Assembly (NCBI RefSeq): GCF_029784135.1
Contig: NC_073744.1
Coordinates: forward strand, 19,102,239-19,166,238
DNA from: Toxorhynchites rutilus septentrionalis
Lineage: Eukaryota; Arthropoda; Insecta; Diptera; Culicidae
Direction: 5' to 3'
Length of the DNA stretch: 64,000 nt
In this document: positions 30,301 through 42,179 of the stretch, one piece after another
Layout: the number at the start of each line of letters is the position of its first letter
How positions within the stretch are numbered: position 1 is the stretch's first letter
The notes under the pieces: generated by a model
What the model saw: only the letters and a program-made list of their open reading frames with translations
What the model was told of the DNA's origin: nothing
Databases searched by the model: none
Made by a program: the position numbers and the translations under genes

Positions 30301-31290
30301 ATTGTAAATAAATATTCTAATGATACAGATAATGTACTAAACTAAAAAAAATGTGGGGCACTTTGGATTTTCATTATCCATAATTAGCGACTTCATCATA
30401 TGTCCCACGATTTTATTTTAGTCTTATCAATGCCCTAGACTAATGAAGGAGAGGTGTGATAACTGCTAACTGCTACTTGCCTAATTATTGTCTAGCTTTT
30501 ACTACATTATTATTTTTAATTACAATTAAACCGTTAAACTTAAAAAGTTTTTTTTACTTATTTTATTATGAGGTAACTTCTTGAAATTAGAGATGACCAT
30601 TTTCATTGGCACCCTAATGTAGATACGATGAGTAGAATCGATCCCGATGTGTAGGAGATCAAGATCTCGTTTGATGAGATACTTGGGGTAGAACTCATAT
30701 CTCAGACAAACTGTACTGAACTGCAATAGTGTGCGACAACGGTTACCATGAGATAATCTACTCGAACGCAGACGCTTTCGCTGGATGTGGAAGACTTCAA
30801 GCTCTTCAAAAACCAATGGTTCTCGATATAGCAGATACGTAGTGTTGCATATCCTATGCGAGATATGGGATTCCAACAGCAATTAAATCCGAGCGATTTT
30901 CCATACGACAGATGCTCTCAGCTGTGGAATCCACACGAGTCTTTCCGTCCTTGAATTCGGTCCGGAACGACTTTGATTCGTTAACGCAGTTGGGTCTCAG
31001 CTGCCTAATATCACTCTTGATATCATCGATTTGATTTTGGAGTAATTGTTACAGCTGATCGAGCTTGGTGTTCATCTAAATCCTCATGTAGTTGACATAA
31101 CTGTTTCCAAAGAAAGAGTAGTGTCAATTCAGTGTGTCTTTCTTTTGAGTGGTTCCCTGGTTCGTCGGTAAATTGGTACGCAATCGCCTGGCAATTTGCT
31201 TTTCACCAGTGAACATAGATCGCTGAGTAAGACACAGTTGATCACAACAGTCAACAGATTTCATGTCAACTCGTCTTAGGAGTTGGTCAT
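30301..31290. other. Unassigned, about 1 kb
   Basis: No gene is recognised. A 118-codon minus-strand frame (30526-30882) includes LVFEELEVFHIQRKRLRSSR and HIGIDSTHRIYIRVPMKM but matches no family I know. CATTTTCATTGGCACCCTAA at 30597 resembles text near 24470, so at least part is repeat. The remaining DNA at 30890-31290 shows no structure that I can name. Confidence 0.4.
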
Positions 31291-32340
31291 TTTAAAAATT
31301 GAAATTCATTTTTCTCAAAAACAAATATTCAAATATGTGAATAACCCTTACAATTTCCAACAAGTCACCCATACATCGGAAGATGGGCACTCCCAGCAAA
31401 CATTAAATCGTATAACTTTGCACATGATAAGTCACATATAATTTCGTATCAAATCACAATCGCATTAAATATCAATCAAAATATCGATCATATATATCTA
31501 AAATCGCATAAAATGCAAAAACACGATTTTCCATGTCATCGATGGATTGAGTGGTAACGTTGTCGTATCAATTCGCATATCAGTCCAAAAAGCATCGCAT
31601 ATCGTTATATACGGCTTTATATGCGTACAAAATATGGCATATACGTATATCGCCTCCACTTTTGTGTGTATATGCTAGTTATCTGCATCATATATCATAC
31701 AAATGTGTCTTGGTTGTATGTATATCGCCTCCAATTATAGCTATTCATACGACTTAATGTTTGCTGGGCTTTTCAGGGAAAAATTTTTCTCAAAAAAACT
31801 TTGTTTTCTTTGAAAAGATTACCACTAATCCTAATTTTGTTCAAAGTCAACATAGCGATATAGCGTATTCGAAGTTTTAGATCTTATAAGAATATTAACT
31901 TTTGTCGTAGACATTAATTTTCTATCTTTCACAGGTTCAGGAATACATGGCATTTCGGTATTGAGACTCCTGAAAAAATTATGGTTTTTTTCATAACATT
32001 TTTGTGTGTAAATTCTCGCGTTTGACATGTTTTTAAGTAGAAGAAAAATTTGCAGAACATGTAAATCGCGATAATTTATACATAACAATAGTACGAGTTA
32101 AACATTAGTAGTATTTTTTTTAAGAAAACATGAAAAAGCTGTTATTGGAAAAACTCTTCTTCTATAAAAGTGCCCCTTTTTCGATGTATGAGTGAATTTT
32201 TGGCTATTTGGCTATTCATATATACTTTTTTCAGAATTAAAAAAAATACTTCTGAGAGAAATGAATTTTAATTTTCAGAACATTTTTTTATGTTATTTTA
32301 AAAATTTGTTTGATATTTTTTAATGAAAACATAACTAATT
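31290..32340. repeat. Dispersed fold-back repeat, copy 1
   Basis: AATTTCCAACAAGTCACCCATACATCGG-type text (here 31351-31380) and GGGAAAAATTTTTCTC recur at 47850-47900 and 48730-48780. Later text (TTGTGTGTAAATTC, TTTTTGATATTTTTTAATGAAAACATAA) also matches 48100-48450. The MITE at 31392-31768 is inserted in it. Confidence 0.7.
31392..31768. mobile_element. Fold-back MITE, complete copy
   Basis: Starts CCCAGCAAACATTAAATCGT and ends, inverted, CCCAGCAAACATTAAGTCGT. CT lies on both sides (31390-31391, 31769-31770). The related uninterrupted text GGGCACTTTTACAGGG at 48755 confirms the insertion point and 2-bp duplication. The interior is rich in TCGCATAT/ATACGTATAT motifs that pair with each other. 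377 bp, no ORF. Confidence 0.85.
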
Positions 32341-32539
32341 TGCATATAGCATCGATATAAAAAGACCAGGAATATCGAGGTTTTCGTGTTGGAATATCTA
32401 TCTGATTTCTCTTACAATCCGTTTGAAGTTCATACAAAAGGTTTTCTAGGGTCTCCGATTTGAGTTGTGTTAAATTCAGGGATCTCTGAACAGTTTCAAA
32501 AACCCAGGTCAACAGCAATTATCCTAAAAGTTCTACGTG

Positions 32540-35500
32540 AAGTTTTCGTCCGTGTCTCTAGGTTCAGAACTGTTTATTTTTCCAACAAATAGTTGTGTTT
32601 TCGGATGATGCGCTTTTTCATCTGTAAGATTATGACAACAAACAAAACCTTTCTCATGGACAGAAAAAAAGGAATGTATTCTCCGGACAGGGCTTTCACA
32701 GAAGTCGCACCACGCCAACCAACACCACCCACCTTATATTTTAATTTTTATTTCAGCAACAAAACTGCAGTTTTCTCTGTTCTTCAAATATACATTTTTT
32801 GTCCTTATTACCTTAATATTAGTTTATCGTTTTTATTCATTTTTCTCCCTCGTCTTCGCTTAATCACTATCAAACGGCAACAGAAACGACAAAAACAGAT
32901 CATTATCAAAACAGGAACTAAAATAATATATTTTGTTGTATTTTTCTTCTTCTTTTCCATTTTGTCTTTCGCTTCTATTTGCGTCGCTTTCAACATCAAC
33001 CCAATTGGGAACTAACAAGAAAAAAGTCCTTGTGGTGTGTCTTGTTAATGTATTTGTATTTTTTTGTTTGTTTGCTTTTTTTTCGTTTCCATAAATATGC
33101 TACTATGTAGAGAAGAATTCTGTTTGTCATTTCGGCCCCCGGTTACGTCAATTAATGTTTCCGCGATTTATGTAGGTTAAGGGGGGGGGGAGAGGGGGAA
33201 CTATCTCGCCAGGGGTGGTTTTGCACTGGGATTTCAACAGTTAGATTTTTGTTTTATTTGCATTTTCAATTTCGGTTTTTTTTTCTTTTCTTGTGTAGTA
33301 GTAGTATTCATTTCGTCTAGCGCAATCGTCTTCTAGCAATTATTCAATAATTATTGTTTTTTTCATTTTTTGTGTTGTTCTTTCCTTTATTGCTAATTTT
33401 TATACAAATTCTACAACTTAACAAATTAAATAACATGATGGTTTGTCGTTTTCTCCTAGGTGTCCTCCAATTGATCTCGCACACCAAACACACGTGGCTG
33501 ATTCGCGCTGTTGCGTCGCCTGTTGTATTCTTATGCTAAGCTTTCTCAATTCTCAATTTGTGTTCGAATGCGCGGTTCGCACACTAACTGGGCTAAATGA
33601 AACGGGAAACGGGGGCTCTCTCGAGTGTAGCTTAGTTTTTTGTTGTTTGAGGGGATTAGCGCATAACTTAAAGCTTTCATCCATAGTTGTGTTTGCTTTT
33701 TTTTCTTCTAGTAGGCATTGTCTATATTTCTAGAGATTCTCTTGCTTCATCGTCTTCCTAGGTTTCTCAGTCAAATCCTTCCATTCATTTTTTTTCATTA
33801 GCTTATCTAGTTGTTTATTAGTAGTAGTTTGAGTTTTCTTTTCTGGGTACTGCTTGATTGATTCACGGATTCTTGATTTTCTTGTGTGTGTGTCGATTTG
33901 TATGAATATTTAAATGTCGCTGGAGCCGAGAAAAACTGGACTGAATCGTTCGATGTACAATTTGCGGATGATTTATGGTTGAACAAAAGAAAGAAAGGGT
34001 TCGAAGGGATGTGAATATTTGATCTACCTATCTAAGGATGAGTGTAAAGCAAAATCTACGACTGTTGATTAAGTGAGGGATGAAAAAAGAAAGATTCGGA
34101 GAGATGGTTGGAAAAATGTGTCATTGACAGCATCAAAAGCAACATTTCGGGATTGATTGTTTGATTTTCGACAGGATTGAGTTGTATCATTTTCAATTTT
34201 CCTAACATTTCATTCAGTTGTACTTTTCCCCGCCCCCCTCAGCACGAGGGGCTCGGGGAACGCATTCGCCATTTTTTCGCCTAGATTCTCGGTATAAAAC
34301 TGATATGTTGTTCATTTTAAATATGGTTCATACTCCTAAGTCGCTCGTTAGAATTGTTTACGTCTATCACTTGAAAACGAAGAATCGAAAAGGATTGTGA
34401 GTGTGTTTTGCCTTCGAGAGGGAGAGAGAAAAACTAGAAGAGAAGCATAGCGCGCGACTTCTTCTGTTTCTGTCTGTCTGACCGGGAGTGGGAGGGAAAC
34501 AAAACCGTATATCGCTTCGGATTCTCGATTATTATTATGATTATTAACGTTACTATTTTGCGTGAAAAATGAGAATCGTTCTCAATATTCATCTCCTGCT
34601 TTCTGGTATAATTTATGTATGGGCTTTTCATAAGAGAAAGAGAGAGAGAGAGAACATTTAATTTCCGGTTGGGTCTGTACGAGTCTCAATTTTGAAATCT
34701 ATACAGTTATTGTTTGTTTGTTTGTTGGTTTGTTTGTCAAGCAGTTTCCTTCCGTTCAAATTATCGTATTTCTGCTACTGTTTGTAGTCATAAATCAGTA
34801 GTGAGAGAGTTTGCTTATATTCCCGTTTGTTTAGTTGTGTTCAATTTCGTTTGAGAAAAACTTGGCTGTTTTTTTTTGTTGCGAGATACAGTACATTTGT
34901 ATTTTTTATTGTTGATTTGTAATTTTTTAAAGTGTGTGTTGTTTTTTGGTGCATTTCGCTTCGCGGACAAAAATTGTGCATTTCAAAAGAGTTTTTTTTT
35001 CTTGTCGGTAGGGTTGCTCTCGATTGACGAAAGACGGTCCTCTCAAGGGGGACGAGAGGGGCGGTGTTACTAAGTTTCCTTTTCTCTATATAAGAGCTCT
35101 CTTAGATCGATAAGTATAGGTTTGAGTTTCTTCAAAAAATTAATCCGGCGGTTTAGAGTTTAATGTATCGTTTTTTGTTGTTGTTTAATTGCAAGAATTC
35201 TTAGAATTTGAGATTTTTGTCTTACTTAAGTGAACAATGATTGTGTAAATACGTTCGAATGAGTCTCTAATCGCGAGCGGTTATTGGTTGTTTCATAGTT
35301 AAGGGGGCTTATTTCTCAAAAAGGACAATTACGCGGAACGGCAGAAAGAACTGATGTTTGATCGTTAAGAAAAACGAAAACATTTACAGATTGTGTATTT
35401 CACTTTCGAGAGATTTACTAGGAGTCAATCTTAAAGGTATTCAAAAATACGGTAGCTTATCTGCGCTTTTCACCTAGTATATTAAATTTGTGCAGAAAAA

Positions 35501-36621
35501 CAATTGCTTGTTCAAAGATCTTTTTTTTGTTCTCTGTTTGTGACAATTCTTCATACTGACCGACAATTATGTATATTCCACTCACCTCTTCGCCGCAGCT
35601 CAGTTTTTTGTGTGATCTTCTATGAAAAATCTATAGAAATCCAACAACACAGCTCCCAAGCAAGCAATGCTTGTCTGAGGGAGCGCGTCAAATGCGATTC
35701 CAACAGAAAGATAACGATTTTTTTTTCAATTCACAATATTAGAAAACTCGATAAACTGTCAAAAACAGCGCTGCGCTCACTAGACAATTTTTTGCATGTA
35801 AATTCTCCGCGAATAAATTCGATTAATATAAACTATGTAGCGGTTTTAGACGGTGTTTCTTCGTTCAGCGGGGAAAACAAATAAAATTAGTTCGAACAAC
35901 TCAAACACAACACTTTGTTATTTTTTCTTTATATGTTTGTTTTTAAAGATAGAAAACACGATAATCACAATAAGTTCGCTTAGTTTCAATTTCGGACTAT
36001 AATTAGTCAGCGGTTGCTACGATTCTGCACATGCGCGGCTGCTTTGTTGCTCAAACGCACAGAAACTTGCATCACAAAACCTAAAACAGAATTTCCAACA
36101 GTTCGATAAAAATCTTTCGAAGCATTTTCTCTAATTAACTGTCATTTTGTGTGTGTGACCCCTCGGCAATCGCGAGGCACAGCCTCAGCACGCATTAATT
36201 CCTATTTCTGTTCTTTTAACTGTTTTTTTTCTTCCTCACGTTACGTTCCTTACAATCATTTTTATTTGATCGATTTTGGTTTGAGTTTGAGTGTTCCCTA
36301 TTTACAAATATTGAATCAAGTGTTTTTTTCTGTCCTAAATGGCTTTAGTTTATCAGTTTTTTTTCTTCTTTGCAGTAATTTAATGACCAGTGATAGGTTT
36401 GTGTGTCTCATTTGTGTTCTGCTCATTTCATCACAATCTTATAATGCTCTTAATTAATCAATGTTCGATATAAATAGGTGTTGGCGCATGTGATGGTGAG
36501 TGTATCGCATTTTTTTCCTTCCTCATTTTTGTTTGTTTGGGTACTGGGGGTGTAGTATAAATATATCGTCTTGATGCGCGTGTGTGAACATGTGTCTTTG
36601 TGTCAGTGCCTTTGTGCATCT
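32540..36621 (-). other. Probable long 3' UTR of neurexin
   Basis: Four kilobases follow the neurexin stop (minus strand) without a recognisable ORF, splice structure or obvious mobile element, in contrast to every other non-coding stretch here. The sequence is A+T-rich with homopolymer and TTTG-type simple repeats. Minus-strand AATAAA signals are possible near 36257, 33394, 33255 and 32832. Long 3' UTRs are common for neuronal genes in flies. The left limit is a guess, based on where dispersed repeats begin (about 32340). Confidence 0.45.
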
Positions 36622-37811
36622 CTAGACGTACCACTCCTTGATGTCTTTGGAGTTTCGGTTTTTCGTCTTCTGCGGTTGGCCCAGCCCGCCGGATTGCATG
36701 CTACCCCGGTCGCTTCCGTTGTAACCCATGCTCATTCCACTGCCACCGCTACCCATTCCCATACCACCGCCACCGCCCCCACCCATACCGTTGCCGCCGT
36801 TGTGATGGTGTCGTAGCGAACCGTTCAACGGCAAAGTACTGCTGCCATTTGTGTGATGGCCGCCACCACTTCCCCCTCCTACTGCCGCAGCGGCTCCCAT
36901 GCTGCCACTTCCACCGTTACCACTTCCGTTGTAGTGCGGGGGTTGTGGATGGTGTGGCTGCTGTTGATGCGTGTTGTAGTGAGAGTTATGCGTGTTGGTG
37001 TGCGACCCACCAAGCAAAGCTGCACTTGGTCCTTGCCCATAGAGACCACTCTTGTCGTGCTCGGTTTTGTACGAACGATCACCATTCGATTTAATCCACA
37101 GCACCAGCAAAATGACCAGAATCACGGCGATCAGCGCTCCCGCCACAATACCGATGATCATAGCTGTGCGTTCCTCTGCTTCCGAATTGATCCGCCCACC
37201 CTTGTGCTTCGGCAAACGGGTAGGTGGGAAAGCCGGTGGATGAACGTTGTACGGTGGTTCTGGCTCCGGATTAGGTGGTTCAACAATTTTCACCGGTGGT
37301 GGCCGTCGTCCAATAGGTGGTTTGTGCTCCTGTCCCGTATCGACATCATCCTCCGGTTGCCGAACTTCGACTATCTCATCATCCTCTGTCGTAGTCGGCG
37401 TTTGGGGGTATGTTGTTTCACGAATGTGATCTCGATCGCGATCTCGATAACTGGTCGTCGTCTCCGAGGGTGTTTGCTGCTGGGTCGTCGATCCGTAGGT
37501 GCTTGTTCCCGACGTTGTACCGGTAGTGTACGTTGTCCGACCACTCGTTCCACCCGTTGTACCACTCGTTGTACCCGTAGTACCTATCGATGCCGTCGTT
37601 CCGTAACTGGTTCCGTAGCTATTGCCTCCACCGCCGCCAGTGCTACCGGCGCTGCTACCATATCCCGTTGTACCGCTGCTTGTCGAGTCAATCTCTCGTG
37701 TAGTCTCACTCGGTGCGTAAGTCTCCGGTTTTCCTTGGGTGGTCAATGTAGTCGTGCCATCTGTCTTCTTATCGAACTCAACTGTTGTGTACGTTACATC
37801 TGGGACGGTTT
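36622..37811 (-). CDS. Nrx-1: Neurexin, last coding exon (stalk, TM, cytoplasmic tail)
   Basis: Neurexin is a presynaptic adhesion receptor that binds neuroligins and other postsynaptic partners and organises the active zone. This exon starts after GTTTTTGTTTCTAG (minus strand, exon from 37811), completing a Glu codon begun in the previous exon, and ends at a TAG stop at 36622-36624. It encodes about 396 residues. First is a Thr/Ser/Gly-rich stalk (TTGTTSGTTGGTSGRTTY and similar), then a Pro-rich acidic part. One transmembrane helix follows (TAMIIGIVAGALIAVILVIL, about residue 221), then a cytoplasmic tail of about 155 residues rich in Gly, His and Asn. The C-terminus is KEWYV, a class II PDZ ligand like the EYYV of other neurexins that binds CASK/Mint-type proteins. 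The tail is far longer than the roughly 55 residues of vertebrate neurexins because of low-complexity expansions. Confidence 0.95.
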
Positions 37812-37872
37812 CTAGAAACAAAAACCCATCTTACAGTCGCAAAACCAACTCCAAATCCAAGTCCGCACTTAC

Positions 37873-38203
37873 CCGAACTCTTCGCCGTGGATGTTGTAAA
37901 CACCTCGGTAACCTCACCCGATCCGGAACCGTGCATACAGTCCTCATCGTCGCACAGCTTCCCCTCATCCTTGCGTCTGCCAGCTCCTTTCCCACCGGCC
38001 CCGCCACCACCGGCTTGTGTCGTTTGCTTCGTCGGTGGCACGTAAACCGGTGTGATCAAGTCGTCGCCACTGCCATTCTCGAACGGCGGCGTACACTCGT
38101 CCTCGTCGTCCCCTCGGCAGCCCGATCCGGCCCCGCTGAAGATCAGATCGTCCATCACGCCCGGGTAGCCACTGGCCGGGGTCTTGAAATTATCCGAAGA
38201 ATT
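37873..38203 (-). CDS. Nrx-1: Neurexin exon: acidic linker after LNS6
   Basis: Minus-strand frame: TPASGYPGVMDDLIFSGAGS, then GDDEDECTPPFENGSGDDLI and a Gly/Lys-rich part, ending KSSG at donor GTAAGT (exon end 37873). The DDED...C motif corresponds to the acidic Cys-containing stretch between LNS6 and the stalk in neurexins. The reading joins the last exon in frame (G|AA). Two acceptors are possible, after TTAATTAAAG (exon from 38203, adding NSSDNFK) or after TTTCAAG (exon from 38182). Both start in phase 0, matching the phase of the exon at 45929-46161, so either or both may be used. Neither has a strong pyrimidine tract. Confidence 0.85.
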
Positions 38204-38791
38204 CTTTAATTAACATTCATGACAGTGCAACGGGTGGACCCGGGCCGAAGCCGGGTCGAGCCGAGCTTTATGGGTTTTCTTTTGTGGTTATGTTGATATA
38301 TTGAACATTTGTGAGAAGCGAGTTATTAACGGACAAGAGACGCAAAGATGAAAGGGAGAGATATAAAAGATGCATTTTTTCTGGGTGTGATTCGGTTTAA
38401 AATGTATGCGACAATTTACTACAAAGTTTATTAGGCTATCGAAATGTTGCGAGAGGGGAAAATGTAATGCGTTCCAAAGAAACGTGTCTCCTTTTTTGTG
38501 TTATAAATTAAAACTTTTAATACGATTCAGCCTTCTTTTGAGGTTTTCGGTCTGTTCCTTCCGACTTTGAATAGACTTCTACAATAACACGTAAATTATG
38601 GGAATTGAGACAGTTCATGACTTCTTCACAATGCCGAAACTATTCAGAGAAAAACCTCGAGTATTGTGAGAATTTAATAGAAAATTAATATAAAAATCTC
38701 GTGTCACGGTTTTGATGAAATTATACATAAAAAAATTGGTAGACAAGAAAACAGGTCGTAAACTATATACGGTACCGTAAGGATACCGATT

Positions 38792-39064
38792 GTGCTCCCT
38801 TGGCCGAGTGGTTAGCGTCATAACTAACATGCCGGGTGTTCGGGTTCGATTCCCGTTCTGGTCGGGGGAATTTTTCGTCAAAGAAATTTCCTCCGACTTG
38901 CACTGTGATCACGCGTATTCTAGAGCTTGCCACTCAGAATGCATTCAAGGCGTGTTTTTTGGCATAGAAATCTCAACTAAGTACTAATAAAAATGACGCA
39001 AGTAATACTACGTTGAGACGGCGAAGTTCCTCTAGGAACGTTAGTGCCATTGAAGAAGAAGAAG
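38792..39064 (+). mobile_element. tRNA-derived SINE (plus strand), in neurexin intron
   Basis: GTGCTCCCTTGGCCGAGTGG (box A region) and GGGTTCGATTCCC (box B, about 38840) form a pol III promoter. The body ends GCCATTGAAGAAGAAGAAG, a GAA tail. The 13-bp target duplication AAGGATACCGATT flanks it (38779-38791, 39065-39077). Nearly identical to the copy at 59671. It is antisense to neurexin. Confidence 0.92.
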
Positions 39065-39277
39065 AAGGATACCGATTACCATATATTTTATACCGATTGG
39101 GGTGGTTCTATGCCGATTTTGTTCTTAAATTTATGTTCAAATCATCCATATATTTAACCGTCGTTCGTTGTCGACACGGAACGAATTTATTTACATTGTT
39201 AAATGACAGGCGGCGCTACGTCTGCTTCATCGAAACTTTCATCCACACATGCGTAAGTAACTTCAATTCGTCTAAAG

Positions 39278-39470
39278 CCGGGTTTAGACGTTGTCAGTTA
39301 CTCGGTTGCGAGTAAACGTCAAACGATCCGTAGACATACGAACGTACTCATACCATGAAATTTGACATTTGATTTGAATGTATGGGACAGGGATGCCAGG
39401 TGATTTTTTAAAATGTCTTCACATGGTACGAAAAAATGTCTTCAAATGTCTTCACATGGTACGGAAAAAT
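39278..39470. repeat. Harbinger-like terminal block with short tandem repeat
   Basis: AAGCCGGGTTTAGACGTTGT at 39278 is a diverged form of the Harbinger end at 3799. GTCAGTTACTCGG and GGGATGCCAGGTGA also recall that element. AAAATGTCTTCACATGGTACG-type units follow 2-3 times (39410-39485). The opposite end is not found. Confidence 0.5.
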
Positions 39471-40359
39471 GTCTTCAAACGTCTTCACAATTATATCGGA
39501 TGAAACTAAAATTCATAACTTACTTTTGAGTGAAGTTTAATAGCTCACCAAGTTTCGTGGTTCCATCACTATTTATTCGGGTTCCTAGCAACGATGAAGT
39601 TCGTTCTGTACGAGAAGCGTGTGGCTACTGATGCAATATTTGAGTGCGATAAGACAGCAAAACAGATCTACGAGCTGCTCAAACCGTTTTTTTATCAATG
39701 AACAATTCATATGCCGTACACTACATTAGTACAAGGAAACAGCTGATGTGGGGATAGACCCAGAGAGGGGCGTCCGAGGTCGGTACGGCTGCACAATGTT
39801 ATCTACATTGTTCATGAAAGCGTTATGAACTTTTAGGTATGGAATCGAATGCTTTCTAATTTAAATTAGAAAGTAATCAAAAAGAGTCAGCTAAATACGT
39901 ATATTTCATTATGGGAAAAAAGTCATAGTGGCCCGCGGCTGTGATGAAATTTGGCCCGTTCCATGGGCCTGATTCTCGAATACACTTCGAATACACTTCA
40001 CGGTGGAAACGGAATGAAACGTATCCGCGATGACAACGGTACGGTGTCGACATCTGGATACGAGATTAGTTTCCCACTAAACTTATCATTATAATATCAA
40101 ATTATCTTCAGATGAAATTTTTGTATGAGATTATTATATCGAATGAAGAAAACAAAGTTTTCCACTCACATTGAATACCAGTTTGATACGAAGAAGTTAA
40201 TTTTCATTAATGATTTTTTATTTGAAAAGTGCTCATTCTGCCTGAAAACTCATTATTATCTTCGACACTTCACTAACTCGTAAAACGTAGTTCAATGGCG
40301 TGCCGTTTATTTCGTTTCCACCGTGAAGTGTTTTCGAGAATCAAGCCTCATGTCTATCT

Positions 40360-40830
40360 ATGACCCATTCCAACGTGACGTGACAACGTTTTGACTCACT
40401 AAAACAGTTTTTTTTCTTGTTTTCATGTATAAATCACACGATCTCCAAATAGTAACCGATATTGAAGTAAAATAGAGAAAATTTCCTACAAGAATCTTCG
40501 GTTGGAGAATATTTTACAGTTCAATTTGCTTGTTGTCAGCCCAATACGTTTGTGACGTGACAACACGTGTCTTTTTGCGGTTTCCGACTTTTGAACATTA
40601 ACGTTGTATTTTCAGTTGCGTTTCAAAACATGCAAATAAACTTTGTTCTATGATTTGTCAACAAAAGATAAACGGTGATTCCTGTTTATTCAGTTCTTCA
40701 AAAAACTCACAATAAAATTGCAAAAATCGGCATTCACTTTGAGGCGTGACAACGCGCTCTGTGCGATTAAACAGTCTCCACGAAGCGTTGTCACGTCACA
40801 CAATCAATGAGTTGTATCAAATAAGAATTT
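40360..40830. repeat. Dispersed repeat with GACGTGACAACG motifs
   Basis: GACGTGACAAC occurs at about 40377 and 40554, a variant (GGCGTGACAACG) at 40743, and in inverse form (GTTGTCACGTCAC) at 40785. Related text lies at 44010-44200. The inverse orientation of the last copy suggests a fold-back structure from about 40375 to 40800. Confidence 0.5.
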
Positions 40831-42179
40831 TACCGTTTTGTAGCAAGCTATATACTATTTTTTATGTTTTTTGTTACTCTGAATATTTCTCACTTTCCTC
40901 TGAGATCTCCCCTTCCGCTTCCAAAGGTCCATCCTATAGGGGAATGTGGTCCTAACGCGACCGGTGATCCTGAACCTACACCTCTTTGTATCTCTGGAAC
41001 GGTACTTCCTACCGAATTTTCAGTAGTTTTCAAATGAAAGATGTCATAACACTGACAATTTGATAACCTGGTGACTTTTTTATGGCTCTCTTCATTCTAG
41101 CGTTTTAGCGCCATTTTGCGTTTTCATTGCTTCAAAAGCAAAGAAGAAATATGTTTGACCTGTATGGAAAATGAGTTCAATGTTCTTTTAGATTGTGAAA
41201 CATTGCGAAACAAGGCAATTGTAATTGCTTATGGTATGTTCGTCAAAATAAACTATATAAATTGAATCTTCCTTCCACGTTCATTCTGACGCTTCCCATT
41301 AATGGCTAGCACAATCCCTGTTCATCGAGTGGCGCTCACTACAGGGGGAACACATTTGATTTTGCTATCAGAATTTTTTGATAAACATTTTGTATGTATC
41401 TGTGTGCATGTGGGCGTACCTGTGCAAGGGCGTTTATGTTTACGTATTGAAGATGACTTTGACTTTGACTTGGACGTTGACTTCGGTCGTTAATGGTTGA
41501 CGTTTGCATGTGCATTTGGATGTGTACTTTTTTTGTCTAACTCCACACGCGTCGCTCATAGGCTAAGTTCTTACCACTCATATACTATCTCCCTTTCGCT
41601 TGAATCCTATCTGCTCACTATCAAACTATATTCTCTGCTCACTATCAAACTTCATTCTTCTTTGCGTACCCATTGATATATGTAAACGCTACCATCCACG
41701 ATCACATTGAGGAATTCCATGCCATTTTCAGTTCTGTTATATCCGTTTTTAACGAACCGGAAGTCACCATCCTCGATTTTAAAATGACATCGGAATACGA
41801 TATTCTACTTCCGCTGGTGAGACACCTGCAACGAAATTCCCTAATCGTATCGGGTTTCCATATTTTTTGTCATTCAGTACTATTACCGGAAGTCGAAACA
41901 AGAATCAGTTCTATATTGTGTAATCTACGTTCATCTATTTTTGATAAAACATAGAAGAAAGTTCATTTGTATTTTTTGAAACGGTTTAAGTTCCGTTTCA
42001 AACACTAATGTTCAACAGTCCAAAAGAAAGTCAGGTGTTGTTTCATCACAAAACTATTTGACAGACAAAACAAGCCAATCTATCTATAAAATATTCTCCA
42101 ACTGATGATTATTGTAGTAAATTTTCTCGATTTCACTAAATCATAGTTTAATTTTGTTTGTTTCATACATAAAAACGCC
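40831..42179. other. Neurexin intron DNA, no feature named
   Basis: No gene or mobile element is identified. Near 41640, CTCACTATCAAACT is repeated twice within 30 bases, and at 41450-41485 a GACTTTGACTTGGACGTTGAC-like hexamer run is present. Confidence 0.4.

Noticed and set aside
36853..37815. 320-codon plus-strand frame
   Set aside because: Antisense of the neurexin last exon. The minus strand carries the transmembrane helix and PDZ ligand; the plus frame is an Arg/Cys-rich shadow.
38800..38870. tRNA gene
   Set aside because: Boxes A and B are present, but no cloverleaf closes, and the same sequence with a body, GAA tail and target duplication occurs several times, so it is a SINE.
39600..39700. 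Start of a small transposase (KFVLYEKRVATDAIFEC...)
   Set aside because: A frame of about 35 codons without a recognisable motif or terminal repeats.
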